From positions 1,240,001 to 1,304,000 of the forward strand of contig NZ_BAABBI010000001.1 of assembly GCF_039537875.1 (NCBI RefSeq): DNA of 64,000 nt. Reading direction: 5' to 3'. Below the pieces are notes generated by a model. That model was given only the letters and a program-made list of their open reading frames with translations. It ran no database searches and had not been told where the DNA came from. The translations under genes were made by a program, and so were the position numbers. This DNA comes from Corallibacter vietnamensis. GTDB lineage: Bacteria; Bacteroidota; Bacteroidia; Flavobacteriales; Flavobacteriaceae. Shown piece after piece: positions 53,484 through 61,844 of this stretch; position 1 is the first letter of the stretch; every line of letters starts with the position of its first letter.

Positions 53484-53546
53484 ATGAAAGAAAATAAAAG
53501 TAGTTTAATCTATAGCGTGGTAAACAAGTAAGTTAAAGGTTTGTTG
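53484..53546 (+). repeat. hsdS 3' tail, copy 3 (degenerate)
   Basis: The frame opens ATGAAAGAAAATAAAAG and encodes a diverged KENKSSLIYSVVNK. The following bases (AAGTAAGTTAAAGGTTTGTTGG) still align to the hsdS tail although the frame is stopped. Confidence 0.65.
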
Positions 53547-53548
53547 GT

Positions 53549-54235
53549 ATGAAAGGTAGGTCACAATTCACATTAGAAGAAGCTAAAGAAATTGAAAAGT
53601 TAATTGAATTAAAACTAAAAGCGGATTCGGTTAAACAAAAAGGTATTAGAAACAAAATAAGAAAACTTGGTTTTTATGCCTCAGATTTTGGTTTGCGTGG
53701 TGGTTATACTGTACAGGATTTTAGAAATACTATTACTATAAGTAGTGAAAGAACTTCAGCTAGTATATCTAAGCCTATCAACAATACTAAAGTAATTAAA
53801 AAACCAGTAAAAGATTCTAATACTTCAAAACCTAAAAAACAAAGTGATGAAGCTTATATTATTGACTTGTGTGATGAGGTTTTAAAATTAAAAGCATCAA
53901 GGCAACATCGCTTTGATTTTTTAAAAGGTGATACAGGAGTTAAATTACCTGTAGATGCCTATTACATAAGCTTAAATCTTGTTGTTGAATATTATGAGCG
54001 TCAGCATACAGAAGCTGTACTACATTTTGATAAGCGCATGACAGTTTCAGGAATGAGTAGAGGAGAACAACGAAAAAGATATGATGAACGCAGAAGAATT
54101 GAATTACCAAAAAAAGGTATTAAACTTATTATTTTCGATTATTCAGAGTTTGAACATTACAGTAATAAGCGGTTAGTTAGAAACAAGCTAGAGGATATAA
54201 AAGTGATTAAACAAAAGCTATTAAATAAATTATGA
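53549..54235 (+). CDS. Vsr/DUF559-like endonuclease with N-terminal helical domain
   Basis: This 228-aa protein has an N-terminal helical domain of the QKGIRNKIRKLGFYASDF type, seen before other restriction proteins. The C-terminal domain has a Vsr/DUF559 PD-(D/E)XK pattern: FDFLKGDTG, PVDAYYISLNLVVEYYERQH (D136, E147, Q152, H153) and GIKLIIFDYSEF. It probably nicks or cuts DNA. It overlaps the next gene by four bases and is third of the six cargo genes. A Lys/Ser-rich linker (about 70-98) joins the two parts. Confidence 0.7.
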   Translation: MKGRSQFTLEEAKEIEKLIELKLKADSVKQKGIRNKIRKLGFYASDFGLRGGYTVQDFRNTITISSERTSASISKPINNTKVIKKPVKDSNTSKPKKQSDEAYIIDLCDEVLKLKASRQHRFDFLKGDTGVKLPVDAYYISLNLVVEYYERQHTEAVLHFDKRMTVSGMSRGEQRKRYDERRRIELPKKGIKLIIFDYSEFEHYSNKRLVRNKLEDIKVIKQKLLNKL

Positions 54236-55425
54236 ATCAGCAAGTAGTAAGGGCTTATATAGAAGCTTATAAAGAACAATTTGAAGAAATAAGCCAGCAA
54301 GAATTGTATAAATGGAAAGCTGTAAAGCATTTTCAAGACTATTGGGATATTGATGCAGAAGATTTTGCCTCAATGTTACAAGAAGCGTTAAGTCAGACTT
54401 TTAATTTATTAGATTCTGGTTTGTACTACCCCAAGAGAATGTTGTTAGAAAGTGCGCTGTCTGAACCAGAAGTAGTAAGAGCACTTTTTAAAGATTTGTA
54501 TAATGAAGAAATGCATTTGTTTGATAGAATTGAAGATTTTAGGCTTGGCATAATACAAATTGTTAATGCAAATTTTGAGGTTAATAACCATTACCAAGAT
54601 CATAGAGCGGTAATGGTATATTTGGTTTTAAAATATCCCGAACGCTATTTCTTATACAAGTTCGGTATGTTTAAAAAGTTTGCTACTCAAGTCGATTATC
54701 CTTACATACCTGTTAAGGGTAGAATAGAAAATATTTCTCATTTTGAAAACCTTTGTAAACAAATGAATCACATCGTATCTGTCGACCAAGAACTTTTAAG
54801 ATTACATCATGGCAGACTAACAGAGGACTGTTACATAGATGAAGGTTACCATATTTTAACCCAAGATATAATATATTCTAGTGTACAGCATATTCAATTA
54901 CTAGATAACGATGATGCTGAACAGGAAGATAACAATCAGGTAACCATTGAAATTAGAAGAACTAATCAAGTAACAGTAGAAAATACTAATGTAAACTTTA
55001 CAGGTAGTATTACAAACCATTTACAAAATAACAAAGAAAACAAGCGTATTGGCGATTTAGGCGAGCTCTTTATAATTCAATTGGAAAAACAAAAATTGCT
55101 TAATGCAAATATGGAGAATTTGGCAAAAAGAGTAGCACATCACTCCAAAGAACAAGGTGACGGTTTAGGGTATGATGTCTTGTCTTTCGATATGGATGGT
55201 AACGAAATGTATATTGAGGTTAAAGCTACTAAGAGCAATAAAAACACACCTTTCTATATTACTAGAAACGAGATGGAGCGCAGCATACAAGAAAAGAATA
55301 ATTATTACATATATCGTGTATATAATTTTAATGATGAAACTTTAAAAGGAGATGTTTTAATCTTACAAGGGGATGCCAGTAATTTATGTGTAGAGGCGGT
55401 TAACTATAAAGTTAAAATGATGTAG
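54232..55425 (+). CDS. DUF3883-type protein (nuclease-like C-terminus)
   Basis: This 397-aa protein has an unrecognised N-terminal helical region (to about 220) and a C-terminal DUF3883/NERD-like domain (about 272-397). GELF (E278), GLGYDV (D315) and YIEVKAT (E329, K331) follow the PD-(D/E)XK order. Such proteins occur next to restriction systems and are probably DNA-acting nucleases. It overlaps the previous gene by four bases and is followed three bases later by the first DUF262 gene. It may work with that pair. Confidence 0.7.
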   Translation: MNQQVVRAYIEAYKEQFEEISQQELYKWKAVKHFQDYWDIDAEDFASMLQEALSQTFNLLDSGLYYPKRMLLESALSEPEVVRALFKDLYNEEMHLFDRIEDFRLGIIQIVNANFEVNNHYQDHRAVMVYLVLKYPERYFLYKFGMFKKFATQVDYPYIPVKGRIENISHFENLCKQMNHIVSVDQELLRLHHGRLTEDCYIDEGYHILTQDIIYSSVQHIQLLDNDDAEQEDNNQVTIEIRRTNQVTVENTNVNFTGSITNHLQNNKENKRIGDLGELFIIQLEKQKLLNANMENLAKRVAHHSKEQGDGLGYDVLSFDMDGNEMYIEVKATKSNKNTPFYITRNEMERSIQEKNNYYIYRVYNFNDETLKGDVLILQGDASNLCVEAVNYKVKMM

Positions 55426-55428
55426 AGT

Positions 55429-56802
55429 ATGACTAAAAATCCCCCAGCAATAAATACAAGAATAAAACCAGAAATAATTACCATTAAACAATTGGTAAAT
55501 ACTGGTAATGTAGAGATACCTAACTATCAACGTCCTTATAAATGGTCAATAAAAAATGTAAACCAATTATTAGACGATATTTTGGCGTTTAAACAAAAAC
55601 CTGCTTATCGCATAGGGACTATTGTGTATCATTTAGATGAAAACCAAAAACTAAACATTGTAGATGGGCAGCAACGCACCATAACGGTTTTATTAATTGG
55701 CTTGGCTATTCAAAATAATAAGGCTTTAGTTTCAAAATTAAAAGCATCTAAAATTAGTTTACCAGATTTAAATATTACCAATAAACTTTCTTTTAAAAAC
55801 GAGCAAAGTAAAAATAATATAAGAGATAATTATTTAGAAATACAACGCAGAATTGTAGATTTTGATGCAGAAACCGTACAGTTTTTTTATGAGCGTTGCG
55901 AAGTGGTAAAAGTTGTTTTAAAAGATATATCAGAAGCTTTTCAATTTTTCGATTCTCAAAACGCACGTGGTGTAGATTTAGCACCGCACGATTTGTTAAA
56001 GGCATTTCATTTACGTGAAATGATGGATAATACTTCTGAAATAGAACGTATTCATACCGTAGATAATTGGGAAGATATGCCATTAGAAGAATTAAAAAAC
56101 ACCTTTGCTAATTATCTATATCGTATTAAAAATTGGGCAAATTCAAAAATAGCAAGAAGGTTTACCAAAAATGATGTCGATATTTTTAAAGGCATTAGTC
56201 CAAGTGTAAAAGAACCTTATCCTTTTGCAAGTATATATCGCATTAGTCATTTTTATGTAGAGGGCTATAATCAAGATTTTAATAGAAAAATAGATGGTAA
56301 TACTATGTCATATCCGTTTCAGTTAGACCAAGTGGTTATTAACGGAAAACGTTTTTTTGAAATGATTAACCATTATGTAACAGTAATAAAACAACTAAAA
56401 GTTACAGCACAAGACAACAGTTTAGCTCAACAAATTTTACATACTATAGATAATTATGCAGGTAAAAACAGAACAGGAGATAAGTATGTTCGCAATTTGT
56501 TTGATTGTGCTTTAATTTACTATATAGATAAATTTGGTGTTGTAGAAATAGAACGCGCTATAGAACGTATTTTTATTTGGGCATATACAGTACGTTTAAC
56601 TTACCATAGTGTGCAATTAGCATCTATAGATAATTATGCGTTGTCTTACCCTTTTGTTTTTAAAACTATAAAAGATGCACTAAAACCAAGTGATTTTTTA
56701 AATACTCAAATTCAGATACTAGATCAATCTAGTTTAGTTTCTTCAGCTAAAACAGAAGATATTAAAAACATCTTTTCTAAAATGAATTATATTTATGCGT
56801 AA
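55429..56802 (+). CDS. DUF262 protein (GmrS-like)
   Basis: This 457-aa protein has the DUF262 motifs: IPNYQRPYKW (30-39), the diagnostic DGQQRT (79-84) and an FDSQNARGVDL segment (about 174-184). GmrSD-type systems with this domain are type IV enzymes that use a nucleotide and cut modified phage DNA. The C-terminal half has no HNH motif that I can see, so the partner DUF262-DUF1524 gene, overlapping it by eight bases, probably supplies the cutting domain. Confidence 0.75.
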   Translation: MTKNPPAINTRIKPEIITIKQLVNTGNVEIPNYQRPYKWSIKNVNQLLDDILAFKQKPAYRIGTIVYHLDENQKLNIVDGQQRTITVLLIGLAIQNNKALVSKLKASKISLPDLNITNKLSFKNEQSKNNIRDNYLEIQRRIVDFDAETVQFFYERCEVVKVVLKDISEAFQFFDSQNARGVDLAPHDLLKAFHLREMMDNTSEIERIHTVDNWEDMPLEELKNTFANYLYRIKNWANSKIARRFTKNDVDIFKGISPSVKEPYPFASIYRISHFYVEGYNQDFNRKIDGNTMSYPFQLDQVVINGKRFFEMINHYVTVIKQLKVTAQDNSLAQQILHTIDNYAGKNRTGDKYVRNLFDCALIYYIDKFGVVEIERAIERIFIWAYTVRLTYHSVQLASIDNYALSYPFVFKTIKDALKPSDFLNTQIQILDQSSLVSSAKTEDIKNIFSKMNYIYA

Positions 56803-58699
56803 AGAAATTCCATCCTTCTCTATAAAAGATTTATTTGAAAGAAAAGAATCTTATGTAATACCAATCTACCAAAGAAATTATACTTGGGGATTAGGAGAAA
56901 TAACACAATTAATACAAGATGTATGTGATTATGCTTTTGATGATGAAAAAACTAAAACCAATTATTATATAGGTACATTGGTAGTATATGAACGTCATTT
57001 AGATGGAGAAATTACGTATGAAACCATAGATGGTCAACAGCGTTTAACCACTTTGAATATTTTATTAAATGCCTTACATCGTAAATATAAGATTGAGCTA
57101 AGTTCTAAAATTAACTATAAATTAAACTTAACTTTTGATAGTCGAAAAAAATCTACTGAAACTTTAGCAGTTATTAATAATCATCAAAATACAGAAGCTA
57201 CATTTATACCAAATAAAGACTACAATGTAAATATAAAACAACGCTATTTTGATGCGGAAAAAGTACTAACACGTTTTTTAGATACATCAGATAAAATAGA
57301 AAAGTTTTATAACTATTTAACCAATAAGGTACATTTGGTACGTGTATCTGTGCCCGAAGAAACAGATTTGAATCATTATTTTGAAATAATGAACAATCGT
57401 GGCGAGCAATTAGAAAAACACGAGATATTAAAAGCAAATATGCTTGAAGTATTAAAAGATAATGAAAAATTAAGCTATACATTTAATACGGTTTGGGAAG
57501 CTTGTGCAGATATGGAACGCTACGTGCAATACGGTTTCACTACAAAACAAAGAGATGCTGTTTTTACAGCGGGTAATTGGAACAAACTAAGTGTAACTTC
57601 TTTAGACACTTTGGCAGATTGTATTTTTAATGATACAAAAGATACCACCGAAACAGATTTTACAATGCAAGAAATTATTGCATTTAAAGGTTCTTTTGAA
57701 AATAATACAGGAGAAAACGAAGATGCACCCGAGCGGTTTAATTCGGTTATTAATTTTTCTAACTTTTTATTACACGTTTTACGGGTACAAACAAAAACCA
57801 ATATAGCCTTAGATGATAAAAGATTAATTTATGCTTTTGATGGTTTTCTTAAAAATACAGATAAAGAAAAGCAATTGCAGTTTGTTAAAGATTTTGGGTT
57901 TAGTTTGCTAAAAGCAAAACATCTATTTGATCAATACATTATTAAGCGAGAGTTTATTAGAGAAAAAGATCAGTGGAGTTTAAAAAAGCTAAAATGGTAT
58001 AACGGAAATAAAGTTAGTTATGTAAATGTTTTTGAAAATGACGAAGCTTTAAATAGAGATATATTAATGCTGTTAGCTATGTTTCACGTTTCAACACCAA
58101 CATTAGTATACAAACATTGGTTAAATGCAGCTTTATATTATTTGTTTTATCAAGAAGAAATAAATGCAATTGAATATCAATCGTATTTACAAAATTTAGC
58201 AGAATGCTATTTGTATGATAGATACATAGCAGTAGAAGAACCTATAGATTATTTTGATATTATTTATAAAAACAATGCAATAGCTACTAATAAAGTTATT
58301 TTAAAATATAACTTTGATAAGTTAGATAACGGAACAGCTGTAGAAAACTTTGTTTTTAATTACTTAGATTATATTTTATGGAAAGAAAAAAATGTAAATT
58401 TTGAATTTACATTTAGAAGTTCTGTAGAACATTATTATCCTCAAAATCCTATATCAAAAGAACATAAAATTGAATCTGATATCTACGATTTATTTGGGAA
58501 CTTATGTTTGATTAGCAGCAGTAAAAACTCTAGATTGAGTAATCATATGCCTTCAGCAAAAAAAGATTATTACTATAAAGTTGGGGCAGATAGTTTAAAG
58601 CAACAATTAATGATGGAAGAGGGTAATTGGGAAGAAAAAGAAATAAGAATTCATACAGAAATGATGAAGGACAAACTAAAAAACTTTAGCAATGCATAG
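56795..58699 (+). CDS. DUF262 and DUF1524 (HNH) protein (GmrSD-like)
   Basis: This 634-aa protein joins an N-terminal DUF262 domain (IPIYQRNYTW, 23-32; DGQQRL, 79-84; MNNRGEQLEKHEILKANM, about 200) to a C-terminal DUF1524/HNH part (SSVEHYYPQNP, then LFGNLCLISSSKNSRLSN). The second half keeps the His of an HNH nuclease and the usual NxxL..ssxNsrlsn tail. Its end overlaps hsdR by eight bases, so it is transcribed with the restriction locus. Confidence 0.8.
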   Translation: MRKEIPSFSIKDLFERKESYVIPIYQRNYTWGLGEITQLIQDVCDYAFDDEKTKTNYYIGTLVVYERHLDGEITYETIDGQQRLTTLNILLNALHRKYKIELSSKINYKLNLTFDSRKKSTETLAVINNHQNTEATFIPNKDYNVNIKQRYFDAEKVLTRFLDTSDKIEKFYNYLTNKVHLVRVSVPEETDLNHYFEIMNNRGEQLEKHEILKANMLEVLKDNEKLSYTFNTVWEACADMERYVQYGFTTKQRDAVFTAGNWNKLSVTSLDTLADCIFNDTKDTTETDFTMQEIIAFKGSFENNTGENEDAPERFNSVINFSNFLLHVLRVQTKTNIALDDKRLIYAFDGFLKNTDKEKQLQFVKDFGFSLLKAKHLFDQYIIKREFIREKDQWSLKKLKWYNGNKVSYVNVFENDEALNRDILMLLAMFHVSTPTLVYKHWLNAALYYLFYQEEINAIEYQSYLQNLAECYLYDRYIAVEEPIDYFDIIYKNNAIATNKVILKYNFDKLDNGTAVENFVFNYLDYILWKEKNVNFEFTFRSSVEHYYPQNPISKEHKIESDIYDLFGNLCLISSSKNSRLSNHMPSAKKDYYYKVGADSLKQQLMMEEGNWEEKEIRIHTEMMKDKLKNFSNA

Positions 58700-61600
58700 C
58701 CAAACCAACGAACAAGCATTAGAAGCAGCTATAGAAAAACACTTAACTGGCACTTGTTTAGAAGATCTAAAACAACAAGGTCTTCCTATAGATGCTGTAA
58801 ACGAAGATGCAGAAATCTACCAAACAGGTAAAGGCTATTACATTGGGCAACCGAGCAATTTCAATGCCCAATTTGCCATAGACGAGCAGTTCTTTTGGGA
58901 TTTTTTACAAAGCACCCAAAAAGAAGAGCTAGAAAAACTACAAAAACAAACCGATTGGAAACTTAAAATCCTAAATCGTTTTGACCGTATGATAAAAAAA
59001 TACGGGGTATTGCATTTGCTAAAAAAAGGTTTGGAAGTAGATGATGCGCATTTTACCTTGTTTTACGAGTCGCCATTGGCTAGTAGCAGCCAACAAGTAA
59101 AAGACAATTTTGAGAGTAATAAATTTAGTGTAACCAGACAATTACGCTACAGCACAGACAACCCAAGAGAAGAAATAGACTTGGTGTTGTTTGTCAATGG
59201 CTTGCCATTAGTCACTATGGAGCTTAAAAATGCGTGGACAGGGCAAAACGCTCGTGTTCACGGTCAGCACCAATACAAAACGCAACGCGATACTAAACAA
59301 CCGTTGTTGCAGTTTGCACGTTGCATTGTACACTTTGCAGTCGATACCGATGAAGCCTATATGACGACTAAACTCGATGGGAAGTCCACTTTCTTTTTAC
59401 CGTTCAATAAAGGCAACAAAAACGGAAAAGGAAATCCTGAATTACCCGCAGATGCTACCGGTCACAGAACCCAATATTTATGGGATGAGGTATTTACAAG
59501 AGAAAGTTTAGCCAATATTATTCAGCATTTTGTACGATTAGATGGTAAGAAAAAAGACCCACTAAACACCAAAACCTTGTTTTTTCCACGATACCACCAA
59601 ATGGATGTGGTACGTAAAATTATTGCAGACGCTAGCGAAAAAGGAGTCGGACAAACCTATTTAATTCAGCATTCTGCTGGTTCTGGTAAATCCAATTCCA
59701 TTACTTGGGCAGCCTATCAACTGATTGAGACTTATCCAGTAAATGAAAATGTACCAGGAGCAAAAAGTGTAGAACAACCCTTGTTCGATTCGGTGATTGT
59801 GGTAACAGATAGACGTTTGTTAGACAAACAAATCCGCGATAATATTGCCAATTTTTCGGAAGTAAAAAATATCATTGCACCAGCCTATTCATCTAAAGAG
59901 TTGAGAGATAGCTTAGAACAGGGCAAAAAGATTATCATTACTACTATTCAGAAATTTCCGTTTATCATTGAGGGTATTTCCGATTTAAGCGAAAAGCGTT
60001 TTGCTGTGGTCATTGATGAAGCACACTCTAGCCAAAGTGGTTCGGCACACGATAATATGAATCGTGCGATGGGTAAACAAATAGCAGAAGAGGAAGAAGA
60101 TGATGCCCAAGATAAAATCATCAAAGCAATGCAATCGCGTAAAATGCGTGGCAATGCTAGTTATTTAGCCTTTACCGCAACTCCAAAACCAATTACACTA
60201 GAAAAGTTTGGTACCGTCAAAGAAGATGGCGTAGGACGAAAGCCATTTCATCTATATTCAATGAAACAAGCCATAGAAGAAGGTTTTATTCTAGATGTTT
60301 TGGCGAATTATACCACCTTAAAGAGCTACTATGAAATTTCAAAATCTATAGAAGACAATCCCTTGTTTGATTCCACCAAAGCGCAGAAAAAGTTACGTGC
60401 CTATGTAGAGCAAGACCAACAAACCATTAATACCAAAGCAGAAATTATCCTAGACCATTTTATTCCCAACATCGTGAACAAAAAACGATTAAAAGGGAAA
60501 GGAAAGGCAATGGTAGTAACACAAAGTATTGTTTCCGCTATTAAGTATTACAAAGCTTTAAAAAGAATTATAGCCGATAAAGGCAATCCGTTTAAAATCG
60601 CAATCGCCTTTTCAGGAACCAAAAAAGTAGATGGAATAGAATACACAGAAGCCGAAATGAATGGCTTTGCAGAAAAAGATACCAGACATAAATTTGATGA
60701 AGACGACTATCGCATTTTAGTAGTTGCCAATAAATACCTAACAGGTTTTGATCAACCAAAGCTTTGTGCGATGTATGTCGATAAAAAGTTACAAGGTGTA
60801 TTGGCAGTGCAAGCCCTATCTCGATTAAACCGTGCAGCACTTAAGTATAACAAACGTACCGAAGATGTGTTTGTGTTAGACTTCTTCAATAGTACCGATG
60901 ATATTAAAAATTCATTCGACCCGTTCTATACCGCAACTTCTTTAACCGATACCACAGATGTTAATGTACTACACGAATTAAAAGATGTATTGGACGATGT
61001 TGGTGTGTATGAATGGAGTGAAGTAGAAGATTTTAACGAGAAGTTTTTCAATAAAGAAGATGCACAAGTATTAAGTCCGATAATTGAAAAAGCATCCGAA
61101 CGGTTTATTCACGAGTTGGAATTAGAAGACGATGAAAAAGCCGATTTTAAAATAAAGGCAAAACAATTCGTCAAGATTTATGGACAAATGGCATCCATTC
61201 TTCCCTTTGAAATTTTGAACTGGGAAAAGCTGTTTTGGTTCTTAAAGTTCCTAATTCCTAAGCTACCAGTTAAAAATAAAGATATTGAAGGTTTAGACGA
61301 ATTGTTAGAATCTATTGATTTATCCACATACGGTTTAGAACGCGTAAAATTGAATACAAGTATTGAGCTAGATGCTTCAGAAACCGAAGTAGATCCTCAA
61401 AACCCAAATCCAAGAGGTGCGCACGGTACCGATGAGGAAAAAGACCCTTTAGATTTGATTATTCAATCTTTTAATGAACGTTGGTTTCAAGGTTGGGAGG
61501 CTACACCAGACGACCAACGTGTAAAGTTTATAAGTTTAACTAAATCCGTACAAGCGCATCCTGATTTTGAAGAGAAAGTGGTGAGCAATTCCGACCAACA

Positions 61601-61754
61601 AAACAGTGATTTGGCTTTTAAGAAAATTCTTGATGAAGTAATGCGTCAGCAACGTAAACAAGAACTAGAATTGTATAAATTGTATGCTAAAGATGATGCA
61701 TTTTATCGCGCCTTTTTTGATACTATGAAGCGAATGTCTTCTATTAATAAGTAA
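58692..61754 (+). CDS. hsdR: Type I restriction enzyme, R subunit (system 2)
   Basis: This 1020-aa subunit completes system 2 despite lying 7.5 kb from hsdS. The nuclease motif is PLVTMELKNAW (about 172-180), Walker A SAGSGKS (about 327-333), Walker B VVIDEAHSS (about 439-446) and the late helicase segments VANKYLTGFDQPKLC and QALSRLNR. The EIDLVLFVNGLP strand gives the nuclease Asp. Base composition resembles hsdM and differs from the AT-rich cargo between them, so hsdM-hsdS-hsdR were probably once adjacent. Confidence 0.95.
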   Translation: MHSQTNEQALEAAIEKHLTGTCLEDLKQQGLPIDAVNEDAEIYQTGKGYYIGQPSNFNAQFAIDEQFFWDFLQSTQKEELEKLQKQTDWKLKILNRFDRMIKKYGVLHLLKKGLEVDDAHFTLFYESPLASSSQQVKDNFESNKFSVTRQLRYSTDNPREEIDLVLFVNGLPLVTMELKNAWTGQNARVHGQHQYKTQRDTKQPLLQFARCIVHFAVDTDEAYMTTKLDGKSTFFLPFNKGNKNGKGNPELPADATGHRTQYLWDEVFTRESLANIIQHFVRLDGKKKDPLNTKTLFFPRYHQMDVVRKIIADASEKGVGQTYLIQHSAGSGKSNSITWAAYQLIETYPVNENVPGAKSVEQPLFDSVIVVTDRRLLDKQIRDNIANFSEVKNIIAPAYSSKELRDSLEQGKKIIITTIQKFPFIIEGISDLSEKRFAVVIDEAHSSQSGSAHDNMNRAMGKQIAEEEEDDAQDKIIKAMQSRKMRGNASYLAFTATPKPITLEKFGTVKEDGVGRKPFHLYSMKQAIEEGFILDVLANYTTLKSYYEISKSIEDNPLFDSTKAQKKLRAYVEQDQQTINTKAEIILDHFIPNIVNKKRLKGKGKAMVVTQSIVSAIKYYKALKRIIADKGNPFKIAIAFSGTKKVDGIEYTEAEMNGFAEKDTRHKFDEDDYRILVVANKYLTGFDQPKLCAMYVDKKLQGVLAVQALSRLNRAALKYNKRTEDVFVLDFFNSTDDIKNSFDPFYTATSLTDTTDVNVLHELKDVLDDVGVYEWSEVEDFNEKFFNKEDAQVLSPIIEKASERFIHELELEDDEKADFKIKAKQFVKIYGQMASILPFEILNWEKLFWFLKFLIPKLPVKNKDIEGLDELLESIDLSTYGLERVKLNTSIELDASETEVDPQNPNPRGAHGTDEEKDPLDLIIQSFNERWFQGWEATPDDQRVKFISLTKSVQAHPDFEEKVVSNSDQQNSDLAFKKILDEVMRQQRKQELELYKLYAKDDAFYRAFFDTMKRMSSINK

Positions 61755-61796
61755 ATATGGTCTTTGGTTTGATGAAAAATGTTATATTTGTGACAG

Positions 61797-61844
61797 TGAT
61801 AAACAAGCACTATTACGTATAGTCAACTTTAAACTTGTTTATCA
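61797..61844 (+). promoter_or_regulatory. Nested hairpin A in the leader of the 650-aa gene
   Basis: TGATAAACAAG (61797-61807) and CTTGTTTATCA (61834-61844) form a perfect 11-bp outer stem that ends at the start codon. Inside are ACTAT / ATAGT with loop TACGT, and then CAACTTTAAA. Hairpin B at 63806-63852 has the same plan with different stem bases. Confidence 0.7.
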
